From contig CM055745.1 in assembly GCA_029465975.1 (NCBI GenBank), positions 7,363,752-7,427,751 on the forward strand: 64,000 nucleotides of DNA, in the 5' to 3' direction. The notes under the pieces were generated by a model. The model was not told where the DNA came from and did no database searches. It was given only the letters and a program-made list of their open reading frames with translations. The position numbers and the translations under genes are program-made. Below, piece after piece: positions 12,108-24,297 of the stretch; positions within the stretch are counted from its first letter, which is position 1, and each line of letters begins with the position of its first letter. This stretch comes from Dallia pectoralis. Taxonomy: Eukaryota; Chordata; Actinopteri; Esociformes; Umbridae.

Positions 12108-13425
12108 CCTCTGTCTCTCCCTCTGTCCCTCCCTCCCTCTCTCCCCCTCTCTCTCTCCCTCTCTCCCTGTCTCCTCTCTCTCTCTCTCTGTCTCTCCCTC
12201 CCTCTCTCTCCCCCTCTCTCCCTCCGTCGCTCCTCCCTGTCTCCCCCTCTCTCTCTCTCCCTCTCTCCCAGTCTCCTCCCTGTCTCCTCCCTGTCTCCTC
12301 TCTGTCTCCTCCCTTTCTCCTCCATGTCTCCTCCCTGTCTCCTCCCTGTCTCCTCTGTCTCCTCCCTGTCTCCTCTCTGTCTCCTCTCTGTCTCCTCCCT
12401 GTCTCCTCCCTGTCTCCTCCCTGTCTCCTCCCAGTCTCCTCCCTGTCTCCTCCCTGTCTCCTCTCTGTCTCCTCCCAGTCTCCTCCCTGTCTCCTCCCAG
12501 TCTCCTCCCTGTCTCCTCTCTGTCTCCTCCCTGTCTCCTCTCTCTCTCTCTCTGTCTCTCCCTCCCTCTCTCTCCCCCTCTCTCCCTCCGTCGCTCCTCC
12601 CTGTCTCCCCCTCTCTCTCTCTCCCTCTCTCCAAGTCTCCTCCCTGTCTCCTCCCTGTCTCCTCCCTGTCTCCTCTCTGTCTCCTCCCAGTCTCCTCCAT
12701 GTCTCCTCCCTGTCTCCTCCATGTCTCCTCCCTGTCTCCTCCCTGTCTCCTCCATGTCTCCTCTGTCTCCTCTCTGTCTCCTCCCTGTCTCCTCCCATTC
12801 TCCTCCCAGTCTCCTCCCTGTCTCCTCCCTGTCTCCTCCCAGTCTCCTCTCTGTCTCCTCCCTGTCTCCTTCCAGTCTCCTCCCAGTCTCCTCCCAGTCT
12901 CCTACCAGTCTCCTCCCTGTCTCCTCCCAGTCTCCTCCCTGTCTCCTCCCTGTCTCCTCTCTGTCTCCTCCCAGTCTCCTCCCTGTCTCCTCCCAGTCTC
13001 CTCCCTGTCTCCTCTCTGTCTCCTCCCTGTCTCCTCCCTGTCTCCTCCCTGTCTCCTCTCTGTCTCCTCCCTGTCTCCTCCCTGTCTCCTCCCAGTCTCC
13101 TCCATGTCTCCTCCATGTCTCCTCCCTGTCTCCTCCATGTCTCCTCCCTGCCTCCTCTGTCTCCTCCCTGTCTCCTCCCTGTCTCCTCTCTGTCTCCTCC
13201 CTGTCTCCTCCCAGTCTCCTCCCTGTCTCCTCCCTGTCTCCTCCCTGTCTCCTCCCAGTCTCCTCCCAGTCTCCTCCCAGTCCCCTCCCTGTCTCCTCTC
13301 TGTCTCCTCCCAGTCTCCTCCCTGTCTCCTCCCTGTCTCCTCCCAGTCTCCTCCCAGTCTCCTCCCAGTCTCCTCCCAGTCTCCTCCCTGTCTCCTCCCT
13401 GTCTCCTCTCTCTCTGCCTTGCTCT
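12002..13425. repeat. Polypyrimidine minisatellite in intron 13 (11-bp units)
   Basis: The core is head-to-tail GTCTCCTCCCT with GTCTCCTCCCA and GTCTCCTCTCT variants, flanked by CTCTCTCT and CCCTCTCTCC stretches. It starts only 16 bp after the exon 13 donor and fills about 80% of the 1,737-bp intron. The strand is almost pure pyrimidine, so long stop-free frames (up to 554 codons, Ser/Leu/Pro on + and Arg/Glu/Gly on -) are compositional and not genes. Mirror-symmetric purine-pyrimidine tracts of this kind can form triplex (H-DNA). Confidence 0.95.
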
Positions 13426-13484
13426 CTGTCTGTTTCTATTTTTCTCCCAATGTATTTCTCCTTGTCTCTTGCCTTTAATGTTTT

Positions 13485-13706
13485 AATGTGTCTCTCACTC
13501 CATCTCTGTCTCTGTCTGACCCTAACCCTAACCCAACTAACTAACACTGCAGTTGTTAGTCCACACTTTAGACATTCCCATAACATGTCTAATGTGTCTC
13601 TCACTCCATCTCTGTCTCTGTCTAACCCTAACCCTAACCCAACTAACTAACGCTGCAGTTGTTAGTCCACACTTTCGGAACATTCCCATAACATGTCTAA
13701 TGTGTG
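13485..13706. repeat. 106-108-bp tandem duplication with telomere-like CCCTAA motifs, next to exon 14
   Basis: Two copies start at 13485 and 13591, with a partial third at 13699. Each contains CCCTAACCCTAACCC (about 13520 and 13626) and CTGCAGTTGTTAGTCCACAC. The duplication ends 16 bp before the exon 14 acceptor and supplies the sequence around its branch point. Confidence 0.85.
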
Positions 13707-13722
13707 CTCATTTCTTTCCCAG

Positions 13723-13763
13723 ACTGGACCACACGTTGGGTAAAGGTGGCATGTTTCTGCCAG
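13723..13763 (+). CDS. kcnq1: kcnq1 exon 14, internal coding exon
   Basis: This 41-bp exon completes the Arg562 codon and encodes LDHTLGKGGMFLP, the linker between helices C and D. The acceptor is TTTCTTTCCCAG and the donor is CAG|GTAATG, leaving the first base of a Glu codon. Human exon 14 is 47 bp, so this copy is two codons shorter but stays in frame. The loss falls in the poorly conserved linker, which tolerates length change. LDHTLGK aligns with human LDQSIGK. Confidence 0.93.
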
Positions 13764-14043
13764 GTAATGCCCCGCACAGGAAACTCACCAGACTAGAGTA
13801 TATATCTGATGGGCTCTTGTTAGTCGTCGCCCTATATGTTATGTACATCCTGCCCAGTGATACAGTGTCTCTGTGTATGTGTGAGTCCGTAAATGTTTGT
13901 ATATGTGCGTTTAGGTACACACAGGTTATTTGTATTCACAATGTTGCCAGTCAATCGCCGCCTCCACTCCTCCCACTTTGTGTACAAATGCCTTTATTGA
14001 TCCACTGAGTTAACAGGGGAACTTTAAACACTCAATATCAATA

Positions 14044-15062
14044 CCCTGGTGTTATTAACCTGGTATTATTAAACTGGTATTATTAACCTGGTATTATTAA
14101 CCTGGTGTTATTAACCTGGTATTATTAACCTGGTATTATTAACCTGGTATTATTAACCTGGTATTATTAACCTGGTATTATTAACCTGGTATTATTATCC
14201 TGGTATTATTAACCTGGTATTATTAACCTGGTATCATTAACCTGGTATCATTACCCTGGTATTATTAACCTGGTATTATTAACCTGGTATTATTACCCTG
14301 GTATTATTAACCTGGTATTATTACCCTGGTATTATTAACCTGGTATTATTAACCTGGTATTATTAACCTGGTATTATTATCCTGGTATTATTATCCTCGT
14401 ATTATTAACCTGGTATTATTAACCTGGTATTATTAACCTGGTATTATTATCCTGGTATTATTATCCTGGTATTATTAACCTGGTATTATTATCCTGGTAT
14501 TATTAACCTGGTATTATTAACCTGGTATTATTAACCTGGTATTATTAACCTGGTATTATTAACCTGGTATTATTAACCTGGTATTATTATCCTGGTATTA
14601 TTAACCTGGTATTATTAACCTGGTATTATTATCCTGGTATTATTATCCTCGTATTATTAACCTGGTATTATTAACCTGGTGTTATTACCCTGGTGTTATT
14701 AACCTGGTATTATTAACCTGGTATTATTATCCTCGTATTATTAACCTGGTATTATTATCCTGGTATTATTAACCTGGTATTATTAACCTGGTATTATTAT
14801 CCTGGTATTATTATCCTCGTATTATTAACCTGGTATTATTAACCTGGTGTTATTACCCTGGTGTTATTATCCTGGTATTATTAACCTGGTATTATTATCC
14901 TGGTATTATTAACCTGGTATTATTATCCTGGTATTATTAACCTGGTATTATTACCCTGGTATTATTACCCTGGTATTATTAACCTGGTATTATTAACCTG
15001 GTATTATTAACCTGGTATTATTAACCTGGTATTATTAACCTGGTATTATTAACCTGGTATTA
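14044..15062. repeat. 14-bp minisatellite in kcnq1 intron 14, about 72 copies
   Basis: The unit is AACCTGGTATTATT with ATCCTGG, ACCCTGG and ATCCTCG variants. It occupies two thirds of the 1,575-bp intron. A block containing ATCCTCGTATTATT recurs several times between 14390 and 14830, showing higher-order amplification. Confidence 0.97.
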
Positions 15063-15338
15063 GCATTCTGGCCTTGTCTAATGGCAGTTAATGATCAATT
15101 TATACTGAATCAGTAATATCAAGCAGTCCACCCTGCACTTCTACCATCCACCTCCACCTAGTCCCAGTGACATGTGATACCAGCTAATGAGGACATCGTT
15201 CTAGCATCTCTTACATGACCGTTTGAGAATACATTAGTCTGTTTTGGATGTCTAGTGTTGCCCCTATCAATGCTGAGGTTGAAGCATGAAAGGAAAGATT
15301 GTGAGTGAATTCTGGGTAAATGTGTGTTTGTTTTTCAG

Positions 15339-15400
15339 AGAAAGGTATAGATAAGGAATACAACACTATGGGAGCCAGACTGATCCGATTGGAAGATAAG
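15339..15400 (+). CDS. kcnq1: kcnq1 exon 15, internal coding exon
   Basis: This 62-bp exon encodes EKGIDKEYNTMGARLIRLED and a final K, entering helix D, the C-terminal coiled coil that gives Kv7.1 its subunit-specific tetramerisation and partner (AKAP9/yotiao) docking. The human counterpart NTIGARLNRVEDK is of identical length and phase. The acceptor is TTTTTCAG and the donor is AAG|GTAAGA. The final exon, which should begin with the continuation of the coiled coil (human VTQLDQRL...), was looked for in the remaining 48.6 kb by its conserved ITDMLHQLL core and not found. Confidence 0.95.
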
Positions 15401-15420
15401 GTAAGAACACATTCTCCCAA

Positions 15421-15545
15421 CCTGGGTGTATGTACGTGTATGTGTGCGTGTATGTGTGCGTGTGTGTGTCTGTGTGTGTGTGTGTGTATGTACTGTGTGT
15501 TTGTGTGTGTATGGGTGTGTTTATGTACTTTGTGTTGTGTTGCGG
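15421..15545. repeat. GT-rich tract just after exon 15
   Basis: Imperfect TG/TATG repeats begin 20 bp downstream of the exon 15 donor. Confidence 0.8.
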
Positions 15546-16280
15546 TGTGTCTTAACGTTTTGTTTCGTTGTTGACGTTGTTATTTTTTTTCCTTTTTTGC
15601 AAACTGGCCATTTTACACATCATACAGGTTGTTTAGAAATGCCCTTGTTTTCCAAACATGCATACAATTATTTTGAATAGTAAATAATGCACAACTCATG
15701 AGAAAATAATGAAATATTTTTCAATGATAAACTTTGATTAGCAAACATTGGAACACAGGAGTGATGGTTGCAGATAATGGGCCACTTTTTGAATCAAAGT
15801 TATTCAAAATCAAATCTCAGCCATTTCCAGCGACAATAGACATTTAGAGCATGTATAGACTGCATTTCTAGTGTTAATTTAATGTACAAAAATATGTTTT
15901 TCTTTTAGAAACGATGGCATCCTAAGTCACCGCCAACTTCAACGGCAGTGTATCGTACTTTATTTTGGACTGCTGATCTTTCTTTTTGAGATTGCAGAAA
16001 TTGCACCATGTCCTGGTTGGTTGTTAGTAGAAAACGTTTCAAGCCAGCGATGTGTTGATTGAGATTTACGTCCAGTCATGTGAACAGAGAGTAGACCCGG
16101 CCGATCAGGACGTTGGTACACTCAGAATCAGTCATCGGCCTCCACTAACATGTTGCCTAATAGTTGTTTGATGCATCGGCGAGGAAAACCTAATGTGTCC
16201 CACATGTTTATTTTAAATAATGATGAACATAATTTACAACAGCAGATTTCCCCCAGCTGACCATGTTGAATACAGCCTAT
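15546..16280. other. Unique intronic sequence
   Basis: AT-rich single-copy-looking sequence with no exon, element or RNA that I can recognise. Confidence 0.45.
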
Positions 16281-16905
16281 TATGATGGCAGTGAGCCAGT
16301 TCTGATGGCAGTGAGCCGGTTCTGACGGCAGTGATCCGGTTCTGACGGCAGTGAGCCAGTTCTGATGGAAGTGAGCCAGTTCTGATGGCAGTGAGCCAGT
16401 CCACGGTGGTCGGTAGTTCTGACGGCAGTGATCCGGTTCTGACGGCAGTGATCCGGTTCTGACGGCAGTGAGCCAGTTCTGACAGCAGTGAGCCGGTTCT
16501 GACGGCAGTGATCTGGTTCTGACAGCAGTGATCCGGTTCTGACGACAGTGATCTGGTTCTGACGGCAGTGAGTCTGTTCTGACGCAAAGAGGCCAGTTCT
16601 GATGGCAGTGAGCCGGTTCTGATGGCAGTGAGCCAGTTCTGATGGCAGTGAGCCAGTTCTGATGGCAGTGATCCGGTTCTGACGGCAGTGATCCGGTTCT
16701 GACGGCAGTGAGCCAGTTCTGACAGCAGTGAGCCGGTTCTGACGGCAGTGATCTGGTTCTGACAGCAGTGATCCGGTTCTGACGACAGTGATCCGGTTCT
16801 GACGGCAGTGAGTCTGTTCTGATGCAAAGAGGCCAGTTCTGATGGCAGTGAGCCAGTTCTGATGGCAGTGAGCCAGTTCTGATGGCAGTGAGCCAGTCCA
16901 CGGTG
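16281..16905. repeat. 20-bp minisatellite with duplicated blocks, about 31 copies
   Basis: The unit is TTCTGACGGCAGTGAGCCAG, with GATGGCAG, GTGATCCGG and ACAGCAG variants. The variant order in the left half is largely repeated in the right half, including one GACGCAAAGAGGCC unit in each. The motif AGTCCACGGTGGTC occurs near 16400 and at the right edge. Long minus-strand frames (238-277 codons) in all three phases arise from the lack of stops in the unit. Confidence 0.93.
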
Positions 16906-17465
16906 GTCCTGATGCCTGTCGGTGAAACCTGAACTTTCTGCCCCATTGCCCTGAGTGACATTGACTAGTATAATCAATATCCAAATTAAGAAACACAGCG
17001 TTGGTATATTGGAGCTATTTGTGGTCATGTGACCAGCCCTGCGTCTCCAAATCCTCCTTCTGACAGGAAGAAAATGATAGTGAACACAAACAAATTGAGA
17101 GATTGACTTTGAACCATCAGATGTCGGCCCACGTTGTGATTGTCATCTTCCGATTGGTTACAGGCCTTCTCTGTTCAAGCTTCATCCTGTGTCGCCACGC
17201 AAAGCGACATGTCAGAAAATGGCCGTTCAGAGCAAAGACTTGTCCGCACACAATGCCCGCTGCACGTTACCTGTGGCCTTAGAGGGGAGAGGTTACAGTG
17301 TGGTGCCCCCCACCCCTCCCCGGGTTAGCAGGTGAATTAACCCACAGACATATCCACCCCCCCCCCAGTCTACGTCTTGGTACATTCCTCCTCCTTGTTC
17401 CACTCTGCTGCCACAGAAGCTGCCAGGTCAGTCCTTTTAATTGGCTGGCTTTTTTCTGTATCCAT
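16906..17465. other. Unique sequence, no feature seen
   Basis: Mixed-composition sequence with a C11 run near 17350. No exon or element recognised. Confidence 0.4.
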
Positions 17466-18327
17466 TGGCCCTCCCTCCTTCCCTCCCCTCCCTCCTTCTC
17501 TCCCCTCCTCCTTCCCTCCCCTCCCTCCTTCCCTCCCCTCCCTCCTTCCCTCCCCTCCCTCCTTCTCTCCCCTCCTCTTTCTCTCCCCTCCTCCTTCTCT
17601 CCCCTCCTCCTTCCCTCCCCTCCCTCCTTCCCTCCCCTCCCTCCTTCTCTCCCCTCCTCTTTCCCTCCCCTCCTCCTTCCCTCCCCTCCCTCCTTCCCTC
17701 CCCTCCCTCCCCTCCCTCCTTCTCTCCCCTCCTCTTTCCCTCCCCTCCTCCTTCCCTCTCCTCCCTCCCTCCTTCCCTCCCCTCCCTCCTTCTCTCCCCT
17801 CCTCTTTCCCTCCCCTCCTCCTTCCCTCCCCTCCCTCCTTCCCTCCCCTCCCTCCCCTCCCTCCTTCTCTCCCCTCCTCTTTCCCTCCCCTCCTCCTTCC
17901 CTCTCCTCCCTCCCTCCTTCCCTCCCCTCCCTCCTTCTCTCCCCTCCTCCTTCCCTCCCCTCCCTCCTTCTCTCCCCTCCTCCTTCGCCCCTCCCTCCTT
18001 CCCTCCCCTCCCTCCTTCTCTCCCCTCCTCCCTCTCTCCCCTCCCTCCTCCTTCCCTCCCCTCCCTCCTTCCCTCCCTCCCTCCTTCTCTCCCCTCCTCC
18101 TTCCCTCCCCTCCTCCTTCCCTCCCCTCCTCCTTCTCTCCCCTCCTCCTTCCCTCCCCTCCCTCCTTCCCTCCCCTCCCTCCTTCTCTCCCCTCCTCCTT
18201 CCCTCCCCTCCCTCCTTCCATCCCCTCCTCCTTCCCTCCCCTCCCTCCTTCTCTCCCCTCCTCCTTCCCTCCCCTCCCTCCTTCTCTCCCCTCCCTCCTT
18301 CTCTCCCCTCCCTCCCTCCACCTCAGC
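17466..18327. repeat. Polypyrimidine array (CTCCCTCCTTCCCTCCC-type units)
   Basis: About 860 bp of nearly pure C and T arranged as variable CTCCCTCCTT, CCCTCCCCTC and CTCTCCCCTCC blocks, with a 60-100-bp higher-order pattern. Stop-free frames of up to 391 codons are compositional. The purine strand is GGGAGG-rich and could form G-quadruplex or triplex. Confidence 0.95.
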
Positions 18328-18578
18328 TGGCCCGCGCTGATAAGACCGGAGGCCTGCTTGCCTCAGAGCTACTTCTCTGCAGCTGGAAGACGTCAACCCA
18401 GTCGGACAAAGAAACACATCTTTTGTTTTCCGATCAACGACGTCAATCCCGTTTGGATTTAAGTCAAATCTGAATCAGCTTTCAACGTTTTACCTGTGCG
18501 TTGTGTGTGTGTTGTCTGTTAAAGTGTGTTTAACCCCTGGCTATCTTTTGTTACTCTGCCTCCAACCACTGCTACCGT
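18328..18578. other. Unique spacer
   Basis: No gene or repeat seen between two pyrimidine tracts. Confidence 0.4.
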
Positions 18579-18648
18579 CAATCTCTCTCTCTCCCTCTCT
18601 CTCTCTGCCTCTCTCCCTCTCTCTCTCTCCCTCTCTCTCTCTCTCTTA

Positions 18649-18685
<37 letters not shown>

Positions 18686-18698
18686 TATCTCTCTTATC

Positions 18699-18735
<37 letters not shown>

Positions 18736-18796
18736 TATCTCTCTCTCCCTCTCTCCCTCTCTCCCTCTCTCCCTCTCGCGCTCTCTCTCTCTTTCC
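18579..18796. repeat. (CT)n / CTCTCCCT tract
   Basis: CT dinucleotides with regular CCCT and TTAT interruptions over about 218 bp. Confidence 0.95.
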
Positions 18797-18905
18797 TACA
18801 TTAACTGACAAGACAATGGCAGTGAGTTCTGCTGCTCTCCTCTGATTGGCTGTGTGGATATTCTTCAGGTCAGCGTCATGAGCATGTCAGCTTTAGAAGC
18901 ATTCA

Positions 18906-19698
<793 letters not shown>

Positions 19699-20294
19699 TG
19701 AATACGTCATGTGGTGAACATGTCCTGAATACCTCATGTGGTGAACATATTTTGAATAGGTCATGTGGTGAACATGTCCTGAATAGGTCACGTGGTGAAC
19801 ATGTCCTGAATACATCATGCAGTGAACATGTCCTGAATACGTCATGTGGTGAACATGTTTTGAATTTGTCATGTGGTGAACATGTCCTGAATACATTATG
19901 CAGTGAACATGTCCTGAATACGTCATGTGGTGAACATGTTTTGAATTTGTCATGTGGTGAACATGTCCTGAATACATTATGCAGTGAACATGTCCTGAAT
20001 ACGTCATGTGGTGAACATGTCCTGAATACGTCATGTGGTGAACATGTCCTGAATACATCATGCAGTGAACATGTCCTGAATACATCATGCGGTGAACATG
20101 TCCTGAATACGTCATGTGGTGAACATGTCCTGAATACGTCATGTGGTGAACATGTCCTGAATACATCATGCAGTGAACATGTCCTGAATACATCATGCAG
20201 TGAACATGTCCTGAATACGTCATGTGGTGAACATGTCTTGAATACGTCATGCAGTGAACATGTCCTGAATACGTCATGTGGTGAACATGTCCTG
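19699..20294. repeat. 27-bp minisatellite, 22 copies
   Basis: Units contain GAATACGTCATGTGGTGAAC and ATGTCCT. Variants ATCATGCAGTG and TTGTCATGTGG alternate in blocks (the pair near 19860-19900 recurs near 19950). The unit is a multiple of three, so stop-free frames of about 180-230 codons appear on both strands. Confidence 0.96.
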
Positions 20295-20775
20295 TTTGTC
20301 TGAGAAAACACACTAACAGCCACTAGCAACAGATTGTCCAAGGATTTTGTATTTCCAAAGTGCCCCTTAATTCCTGTGTCGCAAGGTAGGACAGTATGCT
20401 TTTAATGACAAGAAACATTTTTTTTTTCGTTCTGAACAGACATTTTACACCCACTCACATTTTTATCGGATTTCCCGACCATAGTCTTATGCCTTTGATT
20501 CAAAGCCTACATTGAGGTTTGACTCAAGGGTTAAAAGCAGCACCAGCTCTGGTCTCCAGACGTGTGCGGACACATCTCGGCACCAGACATGTCATTGGTT
20601 TTCCTCTGAGTTGACGGACAATAAATCAGGGTTTTGCAGTAATTGCCGAACACTAAATGAGTGCTGATAGAAAATATATCTCGCATATTAGCACCCCACA
20701 AACAGAGGAACGTTGCCTTGACGTAACGACATCACAGTTAGATGTTACAGTGATGCTGAATTCTAGGAATAACTC
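20295..20775. other. Unique sequence between arrays
   Basis: No gene, RNA or mobile element recognised. Confidence 0.4.
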
Positions 20776-21439
20776 AGACCCAGAATACCTCAGCCCCAGA
20801 GTGCCTCAGCCCCAGAGTACCTCAGCCCCAGAATACTTCAGCCCCAGAGTACCTCAGCCCCAGAGTACCTCAGCCCCAGAATACTTCAGCCCCAGAGTGC
20901 CTCAGCCCCAGAGTACCTCAGCCCCAGAATACTTCAGCCCCAGAGTACCTCAGCCCCAGAGTACCTCAGCCCCAGAATACTTCAGCCCCAGAGTACCTCA
21001 GCCCCAGAATACCTCAGACCCAGAATACCTCAGACCCAGAATACCTAATCCCCAGAGTACCTCAGCCCCAGAGTACCTCAGCCCCAGAGTACCTTAGCCA
21101 AAGAGTACCTCAGCCCCAGAGTACCTCAGCCCCAGAATACTTCAGCTCCAGAGTACCTCAGCCCCAGAATACTTCCGCCCCAGAGTACCTCAGCCCCAGA
21201 ATACTTCAGCTCCAGAGTACCTCAGCCCCAGAATAACTCAGCCCCAAAGTACCTCAGCCCCAGAATAACTCAGCCCAGAATAACTCAGACCCAGAATACT
21301 TCCGCCCCAGAATACTTTAGTCCCAGAATACTTCCGCCCCAGAATACTTCAGCCCCAGAGTACCTCAGCCCCAGAATACTTCAGCCCCAGAGTACCTCAG
21401 CCCCAGAATACTTCAGCCCCAGAGTACCTCAGCCCCAGT
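20776..21439. repeat. 16-bp minisatellite, about 41 copies
   Basis: The unit is CAGCCCCAGAGTACCT with CAGAATACTT and CAGACCC variants. Left and middle parts show a repeating three-unit pattern (48 bp), and the right part is more irregular. Confidence 0.95.
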
Positions 21440-22145
21440 ACCCAATGCTAGGAATTTAACCCTCTATTCCATCCAGAACATTCTGAAGGGGCTCCATTTA
21501 AACAGACCAGTGGAATCCACACGCCAATACATTTACATCTGACCAGCTTGTCTTACCACAGGGCACGTCCACAAAACCTCACCTCTGTATTCTCACTCTC
21601 CCTCCATCCATCTCCATGTCTCTCTCTCTTTACACTCTCTCATCGCTCTCTTTCTCCATCTCTCTCCATGTCTCTCTCTCTTTACCCTCTCTCATCTCCT
21701 CTTTCTCCATCTCTCTCCATGTCTCTTTTTACCCTCTCTCCTTCTCTGTCTCCCTCTCTCTATAACCTCCATCTTTTAATTTTCCATACCCCTCTATCTT
21801 TCTGTCTCCTTTTAACGGTCATCATCTCAAAATCTAGGGATGGGGGTAGTGGGTCGGCTGGTTAAGTAGTGGACCCGAGGCCCGTAACTCAGCGCAGAAC
21901 ATGGGGTCTTCCTCTCATCACTGTTTGGCCACAGGGCTCAGAGTGGCTTTCAAAGCCTTTTATCTCAGTGCAGTGACAGGAGAGTTTATAGACATGGTGG
22001 CCCGTTCAACTGTTCATCTGTGTTATTGTATTGGACGGGACAAACGCTGTTTGTGTTCGGACATAGTCGCTACGCTAGAACCTTACAGGAAGTTTATCTG
22101 TATTTGGTATTCTGACCTGCATGAAGAGCTGCTGAAGCACACAGC
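21440..22145. other. Unique sequence with a CT-rich patch
   Basis: Positions about 21592-21765 hold an imperfect 60-bp repeat of CCATCTCTCCATGTCTCTC followed by TTTACCCTCTCTC. The rest is single-copy-looking. A stop-free stretch from 21901 runs into the next array, but its unique part has no domain that I recognise. Confidence 0.45.
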
Positions 22146-23012
22146 GCATATGCGGAGGATGTTGGCTCACAGCCCATACGGAGGAGGTTGGCTCACATCC
22201 CATAAGGAGGATGTTGGCTCACAGCCCATACGGAGGATGTTGGCTCACAGCGCATACGGAGGATGTTGGCTCACAGCGCATACGGATGATGTTGGCTCAC
22301 AGCGCATACGGAGGATGTTGGCTCACAGCGCATACGGAGGATGTTGGCTCACAGCCCATACGGAGAATGTTGGTTCACAGCGCATACGAAGTATGTTGGT
22401 TCACAGTGCATACGGAGGATGTTGGCTCACAGTGCATACGGAGGATGTTGGCTCACAGCGCATACAGAGGATGTTGGCTCACAGCCCATACAGAGGATGT
22501 TGGCTCACAGCCCATACCGAGGATGTTGGCTCACAGCACATACTGAGGATGTTGGCTCACAGCCCATACGGAGGATGTTGGCTCACAGCCCATACGGAAG
22601 AGGTTGGCTCACATCCCATATGGAGGATGTTGGCTCATAGTCCATACGGAGGAGGTTGGCTCACAGCGCATACGGAGGATGTTGGCTCACAGTGCATACT
22701 GAGGATGTTGGCTCACAGCCCATACAGAGGATGTTGGCTCACAGCCCATACTGAGGATGTTGGCTCACAGTGCATACAGAGGATGTTGGTTCACAGCGCA
22801 TACGGAGGATGTTGGCTCACAGCCCATACAGAGGATGTTGGCTCACAGCCCATACAGAGGATGTTGGCTCACAGCCCATACTGAGGATGTTGGCTCACAG
22901 CCCATACAGAGGATGTTGGCTCACAGCCCATACTGAGGAGGTTGGCTCACAGCCCATACGGAGGATTGTCGCTCACAGCGCATACGGAGGATGTTGGCTC
23001 ACAGCCCAGACT
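22146..23012. repeat. 26-bp minisatellite, about 33 copies
   Basis: Units read GGATGTTGGCTCACAGCGCA followed by TACGGA, with CCCATAC, TGCATAC and CATACTGA variants. Confidence 0.96.
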
Positions 23013-23552
23013 CACTGTAGGAGCATGAAAGGGGTCTTGAGAGTGTGGTGACATCTCCACAGGAATTACCTATATCTCAAAAAGCAGCACCAACCATGCT
23101 CTCCTCATCCGTCTCTCCCTCCCCTTCCCTCATCCCTCTTCTCCTCTTGACGACCGGGCCGGTCAAGCGGACATCTTCTCCGAGATCTGCCGGGCAGGCC
23201 GAGGAGCCAGGCTGACCATGGGACTAAACAAAGAGAGGAAACTTGGCAAGGAAACGGCCACAGCCTTGGCTGACGGGCAAATCTACCCGGCAAAGGTAGA
23301 CTTGACACGCTCAGCATTAAGGAGCAAAGGGCTGTGGTATGAAGCCAATATACTATGTCCTCAGGCACCAACGCTATGTGACACCAGTCCTGTGGACATG
23401 ATAAACCCGTCAGAGGCCTCTGGTGCTGACCCGGACAAGTCCAGACACGTCCGGTCTAGTTCTCTACATGTTGCCACGCCCTGGTTTTTCAGACGTGTGG
23501 AAATGCTGATTCAGCTAGCTCACATGATGCTGCATAGAGACGACACTGTGCG
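23013..23552. other. Unique sequence; CpG-containing open stretch not assigned
   Basis: Positions about 23150-23300 are GC-richer and open, ending in AAAG|GTAGAC, which could be a splice donor. The translation contains KERKLGKETATALADGQIY, which I do not recognise, and there is no convincing acceptor. I do not call an exon. Confidence 0.3.
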
Positions 23553-23599
23553 CTCACACACACACAGACACACACACACACACACACAGACACACACAG

Positions 23600-23634
<35 letters not shown>

Positions 23635-23653
23635 CACACACACACACACACAT
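23553..23653. repeat. (CA)n microsatellite
   Basis: CA repeats with a few CAGA and CGCA interruptions. Confidence 0.95.
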
Positions 23654-24297
23654 CATGAACTAAGATAGTATGACACTAGGATAATATGGCACTAAGATAT
23701 TATGGTACTAGGATAATAAAGCACTAAGATATAATATGGCATATGGCATATAGATGGATATGGCATAAAGAGTTTTCCCCTAATAGATTAGAAACATTTT
23801 CCTTTTTAGTTTAGTTTTTATTTTGTCAAAGAAAATATATGTTATTCAGTCAGCAAAGTCCCCACAGGATGAAGGAAAATGCAGCTCTGTCGGGACCTCT
23901 CTTTTATGGCAAAATGTCCTCTCTGGGTAGACAGATCCGTCTGTGATGGCGAGTCTCAAAAGTCTGGTTGGGATCATTTAGTCAGGCCATAGTCCTTGGT
24001 TCAGTCACAGTCATTATCAGATTGTCTCTTTTGAGAGAAATAGCAATGTAGCATATTTGGGGATTTGAAAATGTTTTTGCTCATACTTTTCTTTTCTGTT
24101 TGGCTATAATATGTCTCAGCCAGATTGTAGAAGTTGGGTGACCAGTGGTTTGGGAACTTAGGCCTTTGGGGCTTGCTTGAAGAGGGGACTTCTCTATATT
24201 AATTTACTGGCATTTATCTCTCATTCTGTTTATCTATGTCTTTCCTCTCTGCCTATGTCTCTTACATTCTCTGTCACCCTGTATTCTTCTTTCCTAT
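23654..24297. other. Unique sequence with a short degenerate repeat
   Basis: ACTAGGATAATATGGCACT-like phrases repeat four to five times at 23660-23760. The remainder shows nothing recognisable. Confidence 0.4.

Noticed and set aside
11986..13650. 554-codon + frame and 409-536-codon minus frames, Ser/Leu/Pro or Arg/Glu/Gly rich
   Set aside because: They arise from a nearly pure pyrimidine array within intron 13, flanked by two certain kcnq1 exons on the same strand.
17298..18473. Open frames up to 391 codons, Pro/Ser/Leu rich
   Set aside because: Stop codons cannot form in a C/T-only tract. This is composition and not coding.
21843..21900. Second tRNA-like segment (GTCGGCTGGTTAAGTAGTGG)
   Set aside because: Only a weak resemblance to a D-arm. 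No B-box follows at the right distance.
23150..23306. Possible exon ending in AAAG|GTAGAC
   Set aside because: No convincing acceptor, no recognisable protein family, and it does not match any kcnq1 exon.
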